Shown in pieces: positions 45,814-55,361 of a stretch of DNA of 64,000 nt. Each line of letters starts with the position of its first letter. Within the stretch, counting starts at the first letter, position 1. Origin of the DNA: Desulfovibrio sp. (GTDB lineage: Bacteria; Desulfobacterota; Desulfovibrionia; Desulfovibrionales; Desulfovibrionaceae). The notes beneath the pieces are model-generated. The model saw only the letters and a program-made list of their open reading frames with translations. It did not search any database and was not told where the DNA came from. The DNA lies in assembly GCA_031284485.1 (NCBI GenBank), contig JAISZT010000098.1, positions 27,680 through 91,679 on the forward strand, written 5' to 3'. Made by a program: the position numbers and the translations under genes.

Positions 45814-46614
45814 CTACTGTTCCATCTCCCGGCCGCGCGCCTCGGAAGCGAGCACAGCGTCCACAAGGATGCCGATCAGTCCCGCGCGATCAAGATGATT
45901 GACTCCGGCAATGGTCAGGCCGCCGGGGGAGCAGACATCGTCGCGCAACTGCATCAGCGGCGCGGCAATTTGCTTTGCCATACGGGCAGAACCGGCAAAA
46001 AGGGCGGCAATCATCTGTCTGCTCTGCTGATGTGTAAAGCCCAAAGTTACACCAGCCTGCACCAGCCCCTGCATCATCTCAAAAACATAGGCAGGCCCCG
46101 CGCCAATCAGGGCGGAAAAGGCGATAAACTGCGATTCAGGCAATGTAAGACAAAGCCCCAGTGAACCAAAAACAGCAAGCAGTTCAGACTTGATCCCGGA
46201 AGACAGAGAAGCGTCATCAAAACAGAGGGCAAAAACGCCTTCACCCACCAGGGCCGGCGTATTAGGCATGCAACGCACCACGGGGCATTTGCCGCCCGAT
46301 GCTTCACACAATGTCTCCCGGCTCATGCCCGCAACTACAGACACCAGCACCTTGTCCGGGGCAAGTGCCGGGCGAATCTCTTTCAGCACCCCGACAGCCT
46401 GATATGGCTTGACAGCGAGCACAATCAGGCTTGCATCCTTTGCCACATCCAGGGCGTTCGCCATGGCGACAACCCCCTTTTCTTCCAGAGGACGCATGCG
46501 CTCGGGCGCGCGGTCGCAACCACAGAACGCATGGGTTCCGTCAAACCTGTCCGCAAGCCCGGCAAGAATCGCTCCGCCCATATTGCCGCATCCAATACAG
46601 CCTATCCGCGTCAT
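45814..46614 (-). CDS. proC: Pyrroline-5-carboxylate reductase
   Basis: Last step of proline synthesis: reduces pyrroline-5-carboxylate with NAD(P)H. Rossmann start GCIGCGNMGGAILAGL, VLAVKPYQ, CMPNTPALVGEGV, and the C-terminal dimer region SPGGLTIAGVNHLDRAGL. 266 residues from ATG 46614 with GGAAAAGG just upstream; the longer frame to 46644 adds ten residues. It follows the S41 protease gene by 33 bases. Confidence 0.95.
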   Translation of the reverse strand: MTRIGCIGCGNMGGAILAGLADRFDGTHAFCGCDRAPERMRPLEEKGVVAMANALDVAKDASLIVLAVKPYQAVGVLKEIRPALAPDKVLVSVVAGMSRETLCEASGGKCPVVRCMPNTPALVGEGVFALCFDDASLSSGIKSELLAVFGSLGLCLTLPESQFIAFSALIGAGPAYVFEMMQGLVQAGVTLGFTHQQSRQMIAALFAGSARMAKQIAAPLMQLRDDVCSPGGLTIAGVNHLDRAGLIGILVDAVLASEARGREMEQ

Positions 46615-46647
46615 GGCCTTTTCCTTCAGTGAATGTGCCCACATGGG

Positions 46648-48015
46648 CTACTGCTTGATGCCCTGCATCTTGGGCAGACTTTTTACCACCTGTAAGGCGA
46701 TGCGCAACTGGTTGTCACGCGCCAACTGCTCCTTGCCTTCTTCTTTTTTTGTCTTGTCACGACTGCTTTTTTTGTCTTTTCCATTTTCCAGATGACGATT
46801 CAAATCCTGCTCGCGCAACTGGAAACGCGGATTCTCCTTGTCATCGGCGCGCGGCGCTTCAAAAGCGACTTCCATGTCCGGCACAATGCCTTCAGCCTGA
46901 ATGGAACTGCCGCTTGGGGTATAATACAATGCCACCGTAAGCTTAAGGCCGGAACCGTCGGAAAGCGGAATAATTTTTTGCACCGAACCCTTACCGAAGG
47001 ATCTGTCTCCGATAATCAGAGCGCGCTTCTGGTCACGCAAGGCCCCGGCGACAATTTCAGAAGCCGAAGCCGAACCGGCGTTAATCAGCGCCACCATGGG
47101 CGCGCGCACATCGTCAAATTGATTTTTCGCCTCATACACGTGCTCCGTGTTTTCACGACGCCCCTTGATGGAAACAATAACGCCTTCCTGCAAAAAAACA
47201 TCGGAAATGCTGACGGCCTGATCCAAAAGACCTCCGGGATTATTACGCAAATCCAGCACTATGCCCTTGATGCCGCCCGCCGACTTACTTTCTTTTTCCG
47301 CATTTTTAAAGGCTTCTCTCATCTCCTCGGTTGTGCGCTCGGAAAAACGCGTCAAGCGAATCCAGTAGTATCCATCCTCCAATTTTTTGGACTTGACGCT
47401 GGTCAGAGGAATGGCGTCACGTACAATGCGCACTGTCTGCGGGGATTTGACATCGCTGTGCAATATGGTCAGTTCCACTTCACTGCCCTTGGGCCCGCGT
47501 ATGCGTGAGACGACTTCCTGCAGGGAAAGTTCCTGGGTAGACTGCCCGTTGATGGACAAAACCACGTCGCCTGTCTGCAGACCGGCGCGAAAAGCCGGGG
47601 TATCCTCAATGGGCGTAACCACAACCACCTGGCCATTTTCCATGGAAATTTCAATACCCACGCCAAAAAACTCGCCCGAAGTCGTCTGCTGCATCTCCTT
47701 GTATTCATCAGCGCTCATAAATGTCGAGTGCGGATCAAGCCCCTGCAACAAACCCTTGACAGCGCCGTTGATCAAGTCATTTTGCGTGACATCGCGAACA
47801 TAATTCCGTTCCACAAGATCAAGCACCTGGCTGAAACGCTTCAGGGCCTCAAATTTGTTGGGAATTTCCTTGGCCTGAGCTTTGCTGTCCGCCGCGGCCA
47901 CCGCCATTTCTTCCGGCGGGCTTTCGGAGGGCAGCAACGAAGCCGCCGATATCGGTGTCGCGAACAGGCCGACAACAAGGAATCCTACAACGCAGAAATT
48001 ATAAAATACGCGCAT
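46648..48015 (-). CDS. Carboxyl-terminal processing protease (S41)
   Basis: Periplasmic serine protease of the CtpA/Prc type. Signal peptide (MRVFYNFCVVGFLVVGLFA), an N-terminal helical part, a PDZ domain (about 100-180; GIEISMENGQVVVVTPIEDTPAFRAGLQTGDVVLSI) and the S41 core with VLDLRNNPGGLL, the nucleophile in NAGSASASEIVAGAL and the lysine in GDRSFGKGSVQKI. A Lys/Glu-rich tail follows. 455 residues. GGAG precedes the start. Confidence 0.93.
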   Translation of the reverse strand: MRVFYNFCVVGFLVVGLFATPISAASLLPSESPPEEMAVAAADSKAQAKEIPNKFEALKRFSQVLDLVERNYVRDVTQNDLINGAVKGLLQGLDPHSTFMSADEYKEMQQTTSGEFFGVGIEISMENGQVVVVTPIEDTPAFRAGLQTGDVVLSINGQSTQELSLQEVVSRIRGPKGSEVELTILHSDVKSPQTVRIVRDAIPLTSVKSKKLEDGYYWIRLTRFSERTTEEMREAFKNAEKESKSAGGIKGIVLDLRNNPGGLLDQAVSISDVFLQEGVIVSIKGRRENTEHVYEAKNQFDDVRAPMVALINAGSASASEIVAGALRDQKRALIIGDRSFGKGSVQKIIPLSDGSGLKLTVALYYTPSGSSIQAEGIVPDMEVAFEAPRADDKENPRFQLREQDLNRHLENGKDKKSSRDKTKKEEGKEQLARDNQLRIALQVVKSLPKMQGIKQ

Positions 48016-48060
48016 GCCAAGGTCTCCGAAGCGGTAAAAGCCAGCAAAAATTATGGAGGA

Positions 48061-48088
48061 TACTTACTCTTTTCATTTCAAAATGCAA
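48061..48088 (-). promoter_or_regulatory. Promoter candidate for S41 protease gene
   Basis: Minus strand TTGCAT (48083-48088), 16-base spacer, TAAGTA (48061-48066), about 45 bases upstream of the gene start. It would serve ctp and proC. Confidence 0.35.
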
Positions 48089-48155
48089 CACAAAAAATAG
48101 GCTGTACGGCAGTTTTTCTCAAGCCGAAAGTTATGGCAAAACCGGCCCCGCGCCC

Positions 48156-48183
48156 TTGACTTGGAAGCTCTCCGTGCTACTAT
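48156..48183 (+). promoter_or_regulatory. Promoter candidate for ilvA
   Basis: TTGACT (48156-48161), 16-base spacer, TACTAT (48178-48183), 58 bases before the start. No leader-peptide attenuator is visible. Confidence 0.55.
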
Positions 48184-48241
48184 CCGGCGTGAACCGGGGA
48201 AGCGCTGAGTTACCATCTTCTGATGCAGAGCAATAGAACCA

Positions 48242-49750
48242 ATGCAAGCTTTAATCAAAAAAATACTGAACGCCAGGGTTTACGACGTGGCCATAAAAAG
48301 CCCGCTGGAAGGCATGCCGCGCCTTTCGGCGCGTTTGGGTAACCATATATTTTTGAAACGCGAGGATTTGCAGCCCGTGTTTTCCTTCAAACTGCGCGGC
48401 GCCTATAACCGCATGGCCAAGTTGACGGAAAAAGAAAAAAAAGCCGGGGTAATCTGTGCCTCGGCTGGCAACCATGCCCAGGGCGTTGCCCTGGCCGCGC
48501 GCAATATGGGTTTACGCGCCCTTATAGTTATGCCGCAAAGCACACCCCCGATAAAAATCAGGGCGGTCAGAAGCCTGGGCGGCGAGGTACTGCTTCACGG
48601 AGAGGCCTTTGATGACGCCTATATCCATGCACGCAAACTGGAGGCCGAACAAAGGCTTACCTTTATCCATCCTTTTGACGATGATGACGTAATCGCCGGG
48701 CAGGGAACAATCGGCAAGGAAATATTAGAGCAAAACCAGGACATTGACGCGATCTTCGTACCGGTTGGCGGCGGCGGCCTGGCTGCGGGCATTGCCGCCT
48801 ATGTCAAGTTTTTGCGCCCGCAAATCAAGGTTATCGGCGTTGAACCCACCGATGCCGCCACCATGCACAATTCGCTGTCGGCAGGCAAGCGCCTGGTATT
48901 GGATCAGGTTGGGGTGTTCGCGGACGGCGTGGCTGTGCGCGAACCGGGCGTGCGCACCTTTGAATTGTGCCGAAAGCTTCTGGATGAAATAATACTTGTG
49001 GATACGGACGAAACATGCGCGGCCATAAAGGATATTTTCGATGATAACCGGGCTATTGCCGAACCGTCCGGCGCGCTGGCCGCGGCCGGGGCCAAGAAAT
49101 ACCTGACACGCCAAGGCGTTGGCGGCCTGAATGTGGTTGCTGTAAACAGCGGCGCGAACATGAACTTTGACCGCCTGCGACATGTGACGGAGCGAGCCGA
49201 AATCGGCGAAAACCGCGAAGCCCTGTTTGCCGTGACCATTCCGGAAAAGCCGGGCGAATACAAGCGCCTGATCAAAACATTGGGCGATCGCAACGTTACG
49301 GAATTCAACTACCGTTACAACCACAACAGCCAAGCGCATATTTTCATCGGCCTGCAAACATTGGGCGGAATCGCGGAACGCGAGGAGATCATAAAACTTT
49401 TGCGCGACGAAGGGTACCCCGTCAGCAACCTGAGCGACAATGAAATTGCCAAACTGCACATTCGCTATATGGTGGGCGGGCACGCCACCGATGCGCACGA
49501 CGAACGCCTGTTCCACTTTGAATTTCCCGAACGCCAGGGCGCCCTGCTGAAATTCCTGGACAGTTTGTCCACAAACTGGAACATAAGCCTGTTTCACTAC
49601 CGCAATCACAGTTCGGACTACGGGCGTGTGCTCTGCGGCGTTCAAGTGCCTTCGGCGGACAATGAACTGTTTATCGCAGCCCTGAAAAAATTGGGCTACA
49701 CCTATCGGGAGGAAACCCTCAATCCGGCCTACAAGTTCTTTTTAAGCTGA
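48242..49750 (+). CDS. ilvA: Threonine dehydratase, biosynthetic
   Basis: PLP enzyme that deaminates threonine to 2-oxobutyrate for isoleucine synthesis. PLP lysine in FSFKLRGAYNRM, ASAGNHAQGVALAA, PVGGGGLAAGIAAYV and the serine region ALAAAGAKKYL. Two C-terminal ACT-like regulatory regions follow (FAVTIPEKPGEYKRLIKTLG and FHFEFPERQGALLKFLDSL), typical of the feedback-inhibited form. 502 residues, full length. Confidence 0.96.
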   Translation: MQALIKKILNARVYDVAIKSPLEGMPRLSARLGNHIFLKREDLQPVFSFKLRGAYNRMAKLTEKEKKAGVICASAGNHAQGVALAARNMGLRALIVMPQSTPPIKIRAVRSLGGEVLLHGEAFDDAYIHARKLEAEQRLTFIHPFDDDDVIAGQGTIGKEILEQNQDIDAIFVPVGGGGLAAGIAAYVKFLRPQIKVIGVEPTDAATMHNSLSAGKRLVLDQVGVFADGVAVREPGVRTFELCRKLLDEIILVDTDETCAAIKDIFDDNRAIAEPSGALAAAGAKKYLTRQGVGGLNVVAVNSGANMNFDRLRHVTERAEIGENREALFAVTIPEKPGEYKRLIKTLGDRNVTEFNYRYNHNSQAHIFIGLQTLGGIAEREEIIKLLRDEGYPVSNLSDNEIAKLHIRYMVGGHATDAHDERLFHFEFPERQGALLKFLDSLSTNWNISLFHYRNHSSDYGRVLCGVQVPSADNELFIAALKKLGYTYREETLNPAYKFFLS

Positions 49751-49789
49751 TCGGGGATACCGTAGAATCCCGCGAAACTGCCCCGACAT

Positions 49790-49815
49790 AAAAAAGGGCC
49801 GCTGTTAAACGGCCC
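49790..49815 (-). terminator. Terminator after rubrerythrin gene
   Basis: On the minus strand GGGCCG (49810-49815) pairs with CGGCCC (49796-49801) over an 8-base loop, followed by TTTTTT (49790-49795). 29 bases after the rbr stop. It may also act partly for ilvA. Confidence 0.75.
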
Positions 49816-49844
49816 CATTTCAGTCACCCAGAGCATATCAGAAA

Positions 49845-50348
49845 CTACTGACAGCAGTTTTCCACCTTGAAAAACGCTGCCGCTGTCGCGCCGCATACCG
49901 GGCAGGAATCACATGGTCCTTCGTGCGTATACCCGCAGACCTTGCAAACATAATAATCGACGTCGGCAAAGCCCTTGGGGTCGGCAATGGCTTTTTTGTA
50001 CAATTTTGCATGCACTTCTTCAACTTTGTCGGCATATTCGAAGTATTTGGCGGCAATGTCCTCACCCTCTTCCTTGGCGTCCTTAATCATTCCGGGATAC
50101 ATTTTGGTAAACTCGTAGGTTTCGCCGTCAAGCGCGTCCTTAAGATTTGCCGCCGTATCACCGATTTTTCCGGCATTTCTCAAATGCGTGTGCGCATGAA
50201 TGGTTTCAGCTGCGGCCGCAGCGCGAAAAAGCTTTGCCACCTGCGGCAATCCCTCTTTATCGGCCACCAGGGCGGAGGCGAGGTATTTGCGGTTTGCCTG
50301 GGATTCACCGGCAAAAGCAGCCATAAGATTTTCTTTGGTTTTACTCAT
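49845..50348 (-). CDS. rbr: Rubrerythrin
   Basis: Peroxide-reducing non-heme iron protein of anaerobes. The diiron four-helix bundle has two ExxH-type sites (AETIHAHTHLRNAG; EVHAKLYKKA) plus FAGESQANRKY. The C-terminal rubredoxin-like site is CKVCGYTHEGPCDSCPVCGA. 167 residues from ATG 50348, where AAAGGAG is 7 bases upstream; the frame runs on to 50375. It has its own terminator. Confidence 0.95.
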   Translation of the reverse strand: MSKTKENLMAAFAGESQANRKYLASALVADKEGLPQVAKLFRAAAAAETIHAHTHLRNAGKIGDTAANLKDALDGETYEFTKMYPGMIKDAKEEGEDIAAKYFEYADKVEEVHAKLYKKAIADPKGFADVDYYVCKVCGYTHEGPCDSCPVCGATAAAFFKVENCCQ

Positions 50349-50398
50349 TATCATCTCCTTTAACTGGTTAAACAATTATTTACTGAGAACAATTCCTA

Positions 50399-50425
50399 TT
50401 TATAAGAGAAAGCGCAAAATGTAAA
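50399..50425 (-). promoter_or_regulatory. Weak promoter candidate for rbr
   Basis: Minus strand TTTACA (50420-50425) and TATAAA (50399-50404) with a 15-base spacer, short of the optimum. A/T-rich surroundings. Confidence 0.3.
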
Positions 50426-50437
50426 GGCTATTCCAAA

Positions 50438-53104
50438 TTATTGTTCCGAGCCAATATTTTTTGTTATGTAGTCAACCATGAAATCAATCTGGTCCAATTC
50501 CTTGTATTTTACCGGATCCTCCCGCAAATCGCCTTCAATCTGCTCCTGCCGCAATGCGCGCTCCGCCCGCTCTTTTGACTCCAACAGATCCTGATACATC
50601 TTCTTTATATCGGTGATGTCCTTCGCGGTCATGGCCACACCGATATTTCCATCCTGAAAAGCTATGGGAAAAAGAACCGCCATGAGAACACGTTTTTCCC
50701 CGTCTTTACGGGTGATAATATTCTCAATGGCAATTTTCTTTCCTCCGGACACAGCAGGCATGCTTTCTTCATTCAATCGCCGCATACTCTTCTCATCCAG
50801 CATGATGCCAAGACCCGACACAAAAATTTCCTCTCTGGCATATCCGGTAATATCCGCCGCCGCCTGATTGACATACTCGACAACACCCAACGGGCTCATG
50901 CACATCACAAATTCCGGAGAGGCCTCAATAATGGCCGACATACGCACAGTGCTGGCCTCCGCTTCCCGGATTTCCCGCAAATCGCGGGAATATGCCGCAA
51001 GACGCAGGCCGTCCTTCCACTGCACGCGTACCAGAGTTGTTTCGCAAGGTAGCTCTTCGCCTGAAGCGCTCTTGTACATCCAGTCAAAATGCTCATACCC
51101 TTTCTCAAGTGCAGAACGAATAAGTTCTTTTGCCTTCTCGCCGGTAGGCCTTCCGTCCGGTTGAAATTCCGGATTCAAATCATAGAAATGTTCAATATAA
51201 TCAGATTTGCGTGAAATGCCGAAAAACTTCAAGGCCTCCATGCTGCAATCAATCATAACACCGTGCTCATCCCACAGGGAACAAACCAGCGGCGACTGTT
51301 CCAGCATAATGCGCATCCGCTCGTCGGCCTCTTTTGTCGCCTCTATCTGCTTTTTCAGTTCCTCTGTCCGTTCATTAACAAGCTTGTCCAAACGTCTATT
51401 TTCCCGTTTGCGATTGTAAAGCAGTACTATTAAAAGAGACATTGAGAAAAGTAACAGCACGACAGCCCCGACCAGCCACGGCAGTTGCGCGCGCAACACC
51501 TTGTCGCGATAATCAAATGTCTTGCGCAACCATCGCCTGGAAATGCCTTCCGCATCAATCAGGGGCAGCGCCTTGTTTACAATGGACGCCAACACGGTTT
51601 CATTGATATTGAAGCCAAAGGCCGCGTCATAGCTGTGATCAAACAGAATATTTAATTTGTACCCCGGCTCTTCCAAAAAATTTGTCTTCACAAGAAGACT
51701 GTTGCGCGTCGCCATTATCATGCCGATTTCGTCTCTGTCCAACGCGGCAAAAGCCTGCTCTATAGAATCGTATTCAACCGTATTGGCATGATAGGGGAAC
51801 CAGACATTAAACATGTTGGCACTCGCGCTGTCTTTTGTCAGTCCGATTTTTGTATGCAGAATCTCATTGAGCCGTATGTTACGAAAATTTTCCTTGGATA
51901 AAAGCGCAAAATAATCCCTGGAAAAGGGGACATCGGCCCATAAAAATTGCCCTTGGCGCTCATCTGAACGAATAAGTTCCGTTATCATGGCCGCTTCGCC
52001 GTTCCTGAGCATTGTCAAAATCTCGCTCAAATGTGAATTTTGGTCATTTACACGCACAAAAATAAGCCCTGTCAGGGCGGATATCTCCCCCAGCACATCA
52101 ATGGCCGCCCCCTGCCACTTTTTTTCATAAGAATTATAAAAACTGAAAGGATAGTTGTTGTATTCAGACACAATCGGCACAGCCCGACGGGAGGCGACAC
52201 GCCCGGATATATAGGAGTTTTCGCTTTCCGTCAGCTTCAAAAAAAATTTATGTCTCAGATAATCCCGCATTCCGCTGTTATAGAGATCCGTAAGATGACG
52301 TATCGCGCCATGCTTCAGGGCTTTTTGCACAACGGAAATGAAAGGTTCAAGAGACGAATTTTTTGTGGCCAGGGAAACCTGTATGTAGGCAAGCGGGTAG
52401 AAATCCTTTGTTTCTATGTCCCCGTAAGTATCAAAAGCCGCTTCGGCGGAGGCTTCACTGAAAAAAGCGTCTCCTCTGCCGGTTATCAGCGCGCTGTGCG
52501 CCGCCACACTGTCGTTAACAAAAACAGCCTCATATCTGTCCCGTAAAAAAGGTAAAATCTTTTCATAGACATCAGAGCCTTTCAGGAAAACATATTTTAA
52601 CGGGCGTTCTTTTACTATTTCAGACAATGGTTTGCTGCCGATGATACGCATACACTTAACCGAACGCGAAGCGATGGGGTCTGTCATGTATGTGTTATTG
52701 CGCCTCTCAAGTGCCTCTGAAAATTCACCGGAGAAATCAATGGATTGATTCTGAAAACCTTTAAGCAACTCATCCCAGTGGTACACTGTCGGCTCAAAAC
52801 GGTATCCAAACAGATTTGAAAGCCAGTCACAAAGTAATACGCTGAAACCCGCCATTTCCCGGTTTTCATCAAAATATGTTTCGCTGCTGAAAACCATGCC
52901 GTAAACAAAAGACTTTTTGCTTTCACGAAACGATTCGACAGCCTTGATTTCTTCTTCAGTCACACCGGGGATTTCCTGATATGAAGCGTATGCGGGGGGG
53001 GTGCTTCTGGCATGTTTTGTTGCTTCGGCTCTCTCGCAACCTGCAGAAAAAAACAGCGCAAGGACGGCGGATAACAGTAAAATATGGCGAAAATACTTCC
53101 ACAT
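50438..53104 (-). CDS. Membrane receptor: two solute-binding domains, two PAS domains, no output domain
   Basis: 888 residues from ATG 53104 (MWKYFRHILLLSAVLALFFS), a signal sequence ending in FSAGC, possibly a lipobox. Two bacterial solute-binding (SBP_bac_3) domains follow, about 50-280 and 295-530, then a helix near 541-563 (WLVGAVVLLLFSMSLLIVLL) and a coiled-coil linker. PAS 1 starts near 600 (MLEQSPLVCSLWDEHGVM) and PAS 2 near 721 (IIEASPEFVMCMSPLGVVEY). After PAS 2 comes LLESKERAERALRQEQIEG and 35 more residues, then the stop. In hybrid kinases this KERAE helix leads into a histidine kinase, which is absent. No frameshift seen near the stop. Upstream neighbour is an M15 peptidase gene. 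Confidence 0.85.
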   Translation of the reverse strand: MWKYFRHILLLSAVLALFFSAGCERAEATKHARSTPPAYASYQEIPGVTEEEIKAVESFRESKKSFVYGMVFSSETYFDENREMAGFSVLLCDWLSNLFGYRFEPTVYHWDELLKGFQNQSIDFSGEFSEALERRNNTYMTDPIASRSVKCMRIIGSKPLSEIVKERPLKYVFLKGSDVYEKILPFLRDRYEAVFVNDSVAAHSALITGRGDAFFSEASAEAAFDTYGDIETKDFYPLAYIQVSLATKNSSLEPFISVVQKALKHGAIRHLTDLYNSGMRDYLRHKFFLKLTESENSYISGRVASRRAVPIVSEYNNYPFSFYNSYEKKWQGAAIDVLGEISALTGLIFVRVNDQNSHLSEILTMLRNGEAAMITELIRSDERQGQFLWADVPFSRDYFALLSKENFRNIRLNEILHTKIGLTKDSASANMFNVWFPYHANTVEYDSIEQAFAALDRDEIGMIMATRNSLLVKTNFLEEPGYKLNILFDHSYDAAFGFNINETVLASIVNKALPLIDAEGISRRWLRKTFDYRDKVLRAQLPWLVGAVVLLLFSMSLLIVLLYNRKRENRRLDKLVNERTEELKKQIEATKEADERMRIMLEQSPLVCSLWDEHGVMIDCSMEALKFFGISRKSDYIEHFYDLNPEFQPDGRPTGEKAKELIRSALEKGYEHFDWMYKSASGEELPCETTLVRVQWKDGLRLAAYSRDLREIREAEASTVRMSAIIEASPEFVMCMSPLGVVEYVNQAAADITGYAREEIFVSGLGIMLDEKSMRRLNEESMPAVSGGKKIAIENIITRKDGEKRVLMAVLFPIAFQDGNIGVAMTAKDITDIKKMYQDLLESKERAERALRQEQIEGDLREDPVKYKELDQIDFMVDYITKNIGSEQ

Positions 53105-53153
53105 AACAAACCCGCCGACCATACAAAATTACAATACAAAACAATGAGAAAGT

Positions 53154-54011
53154 TTACTCAATATTGCCCGCATTATCAAGCCCCGGAAGTTCCTCCGGCA
53201 GAGACCACCGGCGTACGCGAGCCTTGCAGACAAGTTCCGGACGATACTCAAAATGCATAATATCGTATTCGTGCCATTTACCGCCCCAAATAAATCCGCG
53301 CGCCTCAAAAGCCTCCACTATTGCGACAGGGTACTTTTGCTGCAAAGAATGCGGCGTAACAATGGCATGTTGATTCTGCTTGCACCAACGCCAGTACGGC
53401 GCAAAATTCGGGCTTAAATCAAGGGCAATGCCGAAAGCGTGGGGGCTTAGCCGTTTCTCTCCCGCAATATTGCGCCACATAAAACCGCCTGATGGATTGA
53501 GCAGTGCGGCCAATGAGGGCGTATCCCGCGCAGCCGCAGCCAGAGCCGGACCAACTTTCTCCAAAGCCTGCGCAGCCGCACAGGCAAGACGTACAGAGCG
53601 CCCCAGCAGCAGGACAGTGCAAAGTCCCCGGCTGACATCGCGGCAGTCTTTGCCATACAACGCCGCCAGCAAGGCATAAGAACGCCGTCGTCCGGGTGAA
53701 ACGCCCGGCGGCGTTGGCGGACGGTAGGGTTCAAGCGGATAAATATCGGCCATACTGGCGCGCACATCGACACTAAAGGGATCGTCTTCCCCGCGCTCAT
53801 GGCTGACGCGCGGTTCACTGTAGAGCACCCGGCGACCGTCTGCGAAAACAAGCCATTGGCTGCCGTCAGCGCTTTTTTCAAGAGTGTTGATTTCCGGATA
53901 TGCCGCGCGCAGACAGCGAAGATTAACGGCATCGTCCGCATCCAAAAAATCCGCAAAAGAAGCATGCGGCGCCATGCTGCAAAACAGGCAAAGGATAAAA
54001 ATGCGGCGCAC
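53154..54011 (-). CDS. M15-family peptidoglycan carboxypeptidase, exported
   Basis: 285 residues with a signal peptide (MRRIFILCLFCSMAPHASFA). The metal site is as in LAS peptidases: SPHAFGIALDLSPN (H and D) and HEYDIMHFEYRPEL (H). The middle part (about 100-180) is helical. It probably cleaves D-Ala containing peptidoglycan peptides. Start is GTG 54011, only 6 bases after the glycosyltransferase stop and without ribosome-binding site, which suggests translational coupling. Confidence 0.8.
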   Translation of the reverse strand: MRRIFILCLFCSMAPHASFADFLDADDAVNLRCLRAAYPEINTLEKSADGSQWLVFADGRRVLYSEPRVSHERGEDDPFSVDVRASMADIYPLEPYRPPTPPGVSPGRRRSYALLAALYGKDCRDVSRGLCTVLLLGRSVRLACAAAQALEKVGPALAAAARDTPSLAALLNPSGGFMWRNIAGEKRLSPHAFGIALDLSPNFAPYWRWCKQNQHAIVTPHSLQQKYPVAIVEAFEARGFIWGGKWHEYDIMHFEYRPELVCKARVRRWSLPEELPGLDNAGNIE

Positions 54012-54017
54012 GGGTGG

Positions 54018-55262
54018 TCAGCCGTTCAGCGCGTGTTTGTCAAAGAGCGCCGCCAAATTCAGCATGTTTCGTTCACTGTCAAACAATACCTGAACAAGTT
54101 TTTGCGCGGCTTCGGCCATGCGTAAAGCGTTTTCCCGATCCCGCAGCAAACTGATCACAGCATCAGCCAGTGCGACGGCATCATGTTGCGGAACAAGCAG
54201 ACCGGTTTCCCCATGCTTTATCACATCGCCAATGCCGGCTACATTTGTGCTGATTATGGGCAATCCATAGGTCATCCCTTCAATGATAACCGTAGGCAGA
54301 CCATCAGATTTTCCGGTTCCGGACAAAACAATGCAGGGCATGAGCATAATGTCGGAGGCACACAAAAAATCCGGAATACGGTCGTGGGTAACAAACGTAT
54401 GGAAATGGACGGATTCCTGAATGCCAAGTTTTGCAGCCAACTTTTTCAGTTGGCGCTCGCAGAATCCGGAACCGGCAATATCCAGTCGAGACTGAATGCC
54501 GCGATCTTTAAGCTCGCGAACGGCTTCCACCGCATAACGAAAGCCTTTCATCTCGACAAGTCTGCCTATACACAACAGACGCAACGGTTCGACCATACGA
54601 ACCTCCGCGCGGCGACTCTCATTGGGCACTGTGCGGATCGCGTATATCAGGTGGTGCTTGTCCTTGGCTTCAGGCTCAAATGTGTCAAGATGCAAAATAT
54701 TGTTGGTAGCAATAGTCCTGGCGAATGCCGAGGCCCTTGCCTTTTCCGCCAGAGCGCCGTCAGGCGGATATATGTCTCCGGCATGACAGGAAAAGGAAAA
54801 TGGTATTCCGGAAAGCCGCGAAGCGACCCAGGCGGCAGTGGCCGGACCATTGGCCCAGGCCGCATGAATATGCTCAACGCCCTGCTCCTGAAAACGCCGG
54901 GAAAGATAAATGCCACATAGACCGGCCCAGGTGTTTTCCAACTGCTGTTCCCAATCCCGCCAACGGCGAAAAAGAATATCTTTTATTACCTCAAGAGTTT
55001 TTCCTGGATTACGAAAAATACTCAGCAGCACCGCCGCAAACACCCGCGCAACAGCAAAAATGCCGAGCCGTTCCACCGGCACAGGGCAATGAAGAAAACG
55101 CCGACTGAGTTCCTTGTCCCGTCTGCCATAAAGGCTGACGACGCTAATATCGAAACCTTTATTATAGAACCATTCGACCTCATAGAAAACAAAGGTTTCT
55201 GACGATAGGGGGAACCAATGGGAAATATATACTATTTTCGCATGATGCTGCACTTCGGCCAT
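54018..55262 (-). CDS. Glycosyltransferase family 4 type
   Basis: Retaining GT-B transferase. ATG 55262 with GGAG 6 bases upstream, 414 residues. N-terminal ISHWFPLSSETFVFYEVEWF (a family 4 pattern), HAAWANGPATAAWVASRL. C-terminal LLCIGRLVEMKGFRYAVEAV, LDIAGSGFCERQLKKLAAKL, HFHTFVTHDRIPDFLCASDI, and the donor loop GLPTVIIEGMTYGLPIISTN with E of the EX7E motif. The sugar is unknown. Together with the M15 gene it suggests envelope glycan work. Confidence 0.88.
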   Translation of the reverse strand: MAEVQHHAKIVYISHWFPLSSETFVFYEVEWFYNKGFDISVVSLYGRRDKELSRRFLHCPVPVERLGIFAVARVFAAVLLSIFRNPGKTLEVIKDILFRRWRDWEQQLENTWAGLCGIYLSRRFQEQGVEHIHAAWANGPATAAWVASRLSGIPFSFSCHAGDIYPPDGALAEKARASAFARTIATNNILHLDTFEPEAKDKHHLIYAIRTVPNESRRAEVRMVEPLRLLCIGRLVEMKGFRYAVEAVRELKDRGIQSRLDIAGSGFCERQLKKLAAKLGIQESVHFHTFVTHDRIPDFLCASDIMLMPCIVLSGTGKSDGLPTVIIEGMTYGLPIISTNVAGIGDVIKHGETGLLVPQHDAVALADAVISLLRDRENALRMAEAAQKLVQVLFDSERNMLNLAALFDKHALNG

Positions 55263-55361
55263 TGAATTCTCCAAGCGAATGTACATCTAAACTAACAACT
55301 TTATTCCGTGAATGCAATATGTAGCTTGTCAAGACAGACGGTTTTGCGTAAACCGCTTGGA

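Noticed and set aside
50349..50437. Fur/PerR-type box before rubrerythrin
   Set aside because: A/T-rich with partial symmetry only; no match good enough to name a regulator.
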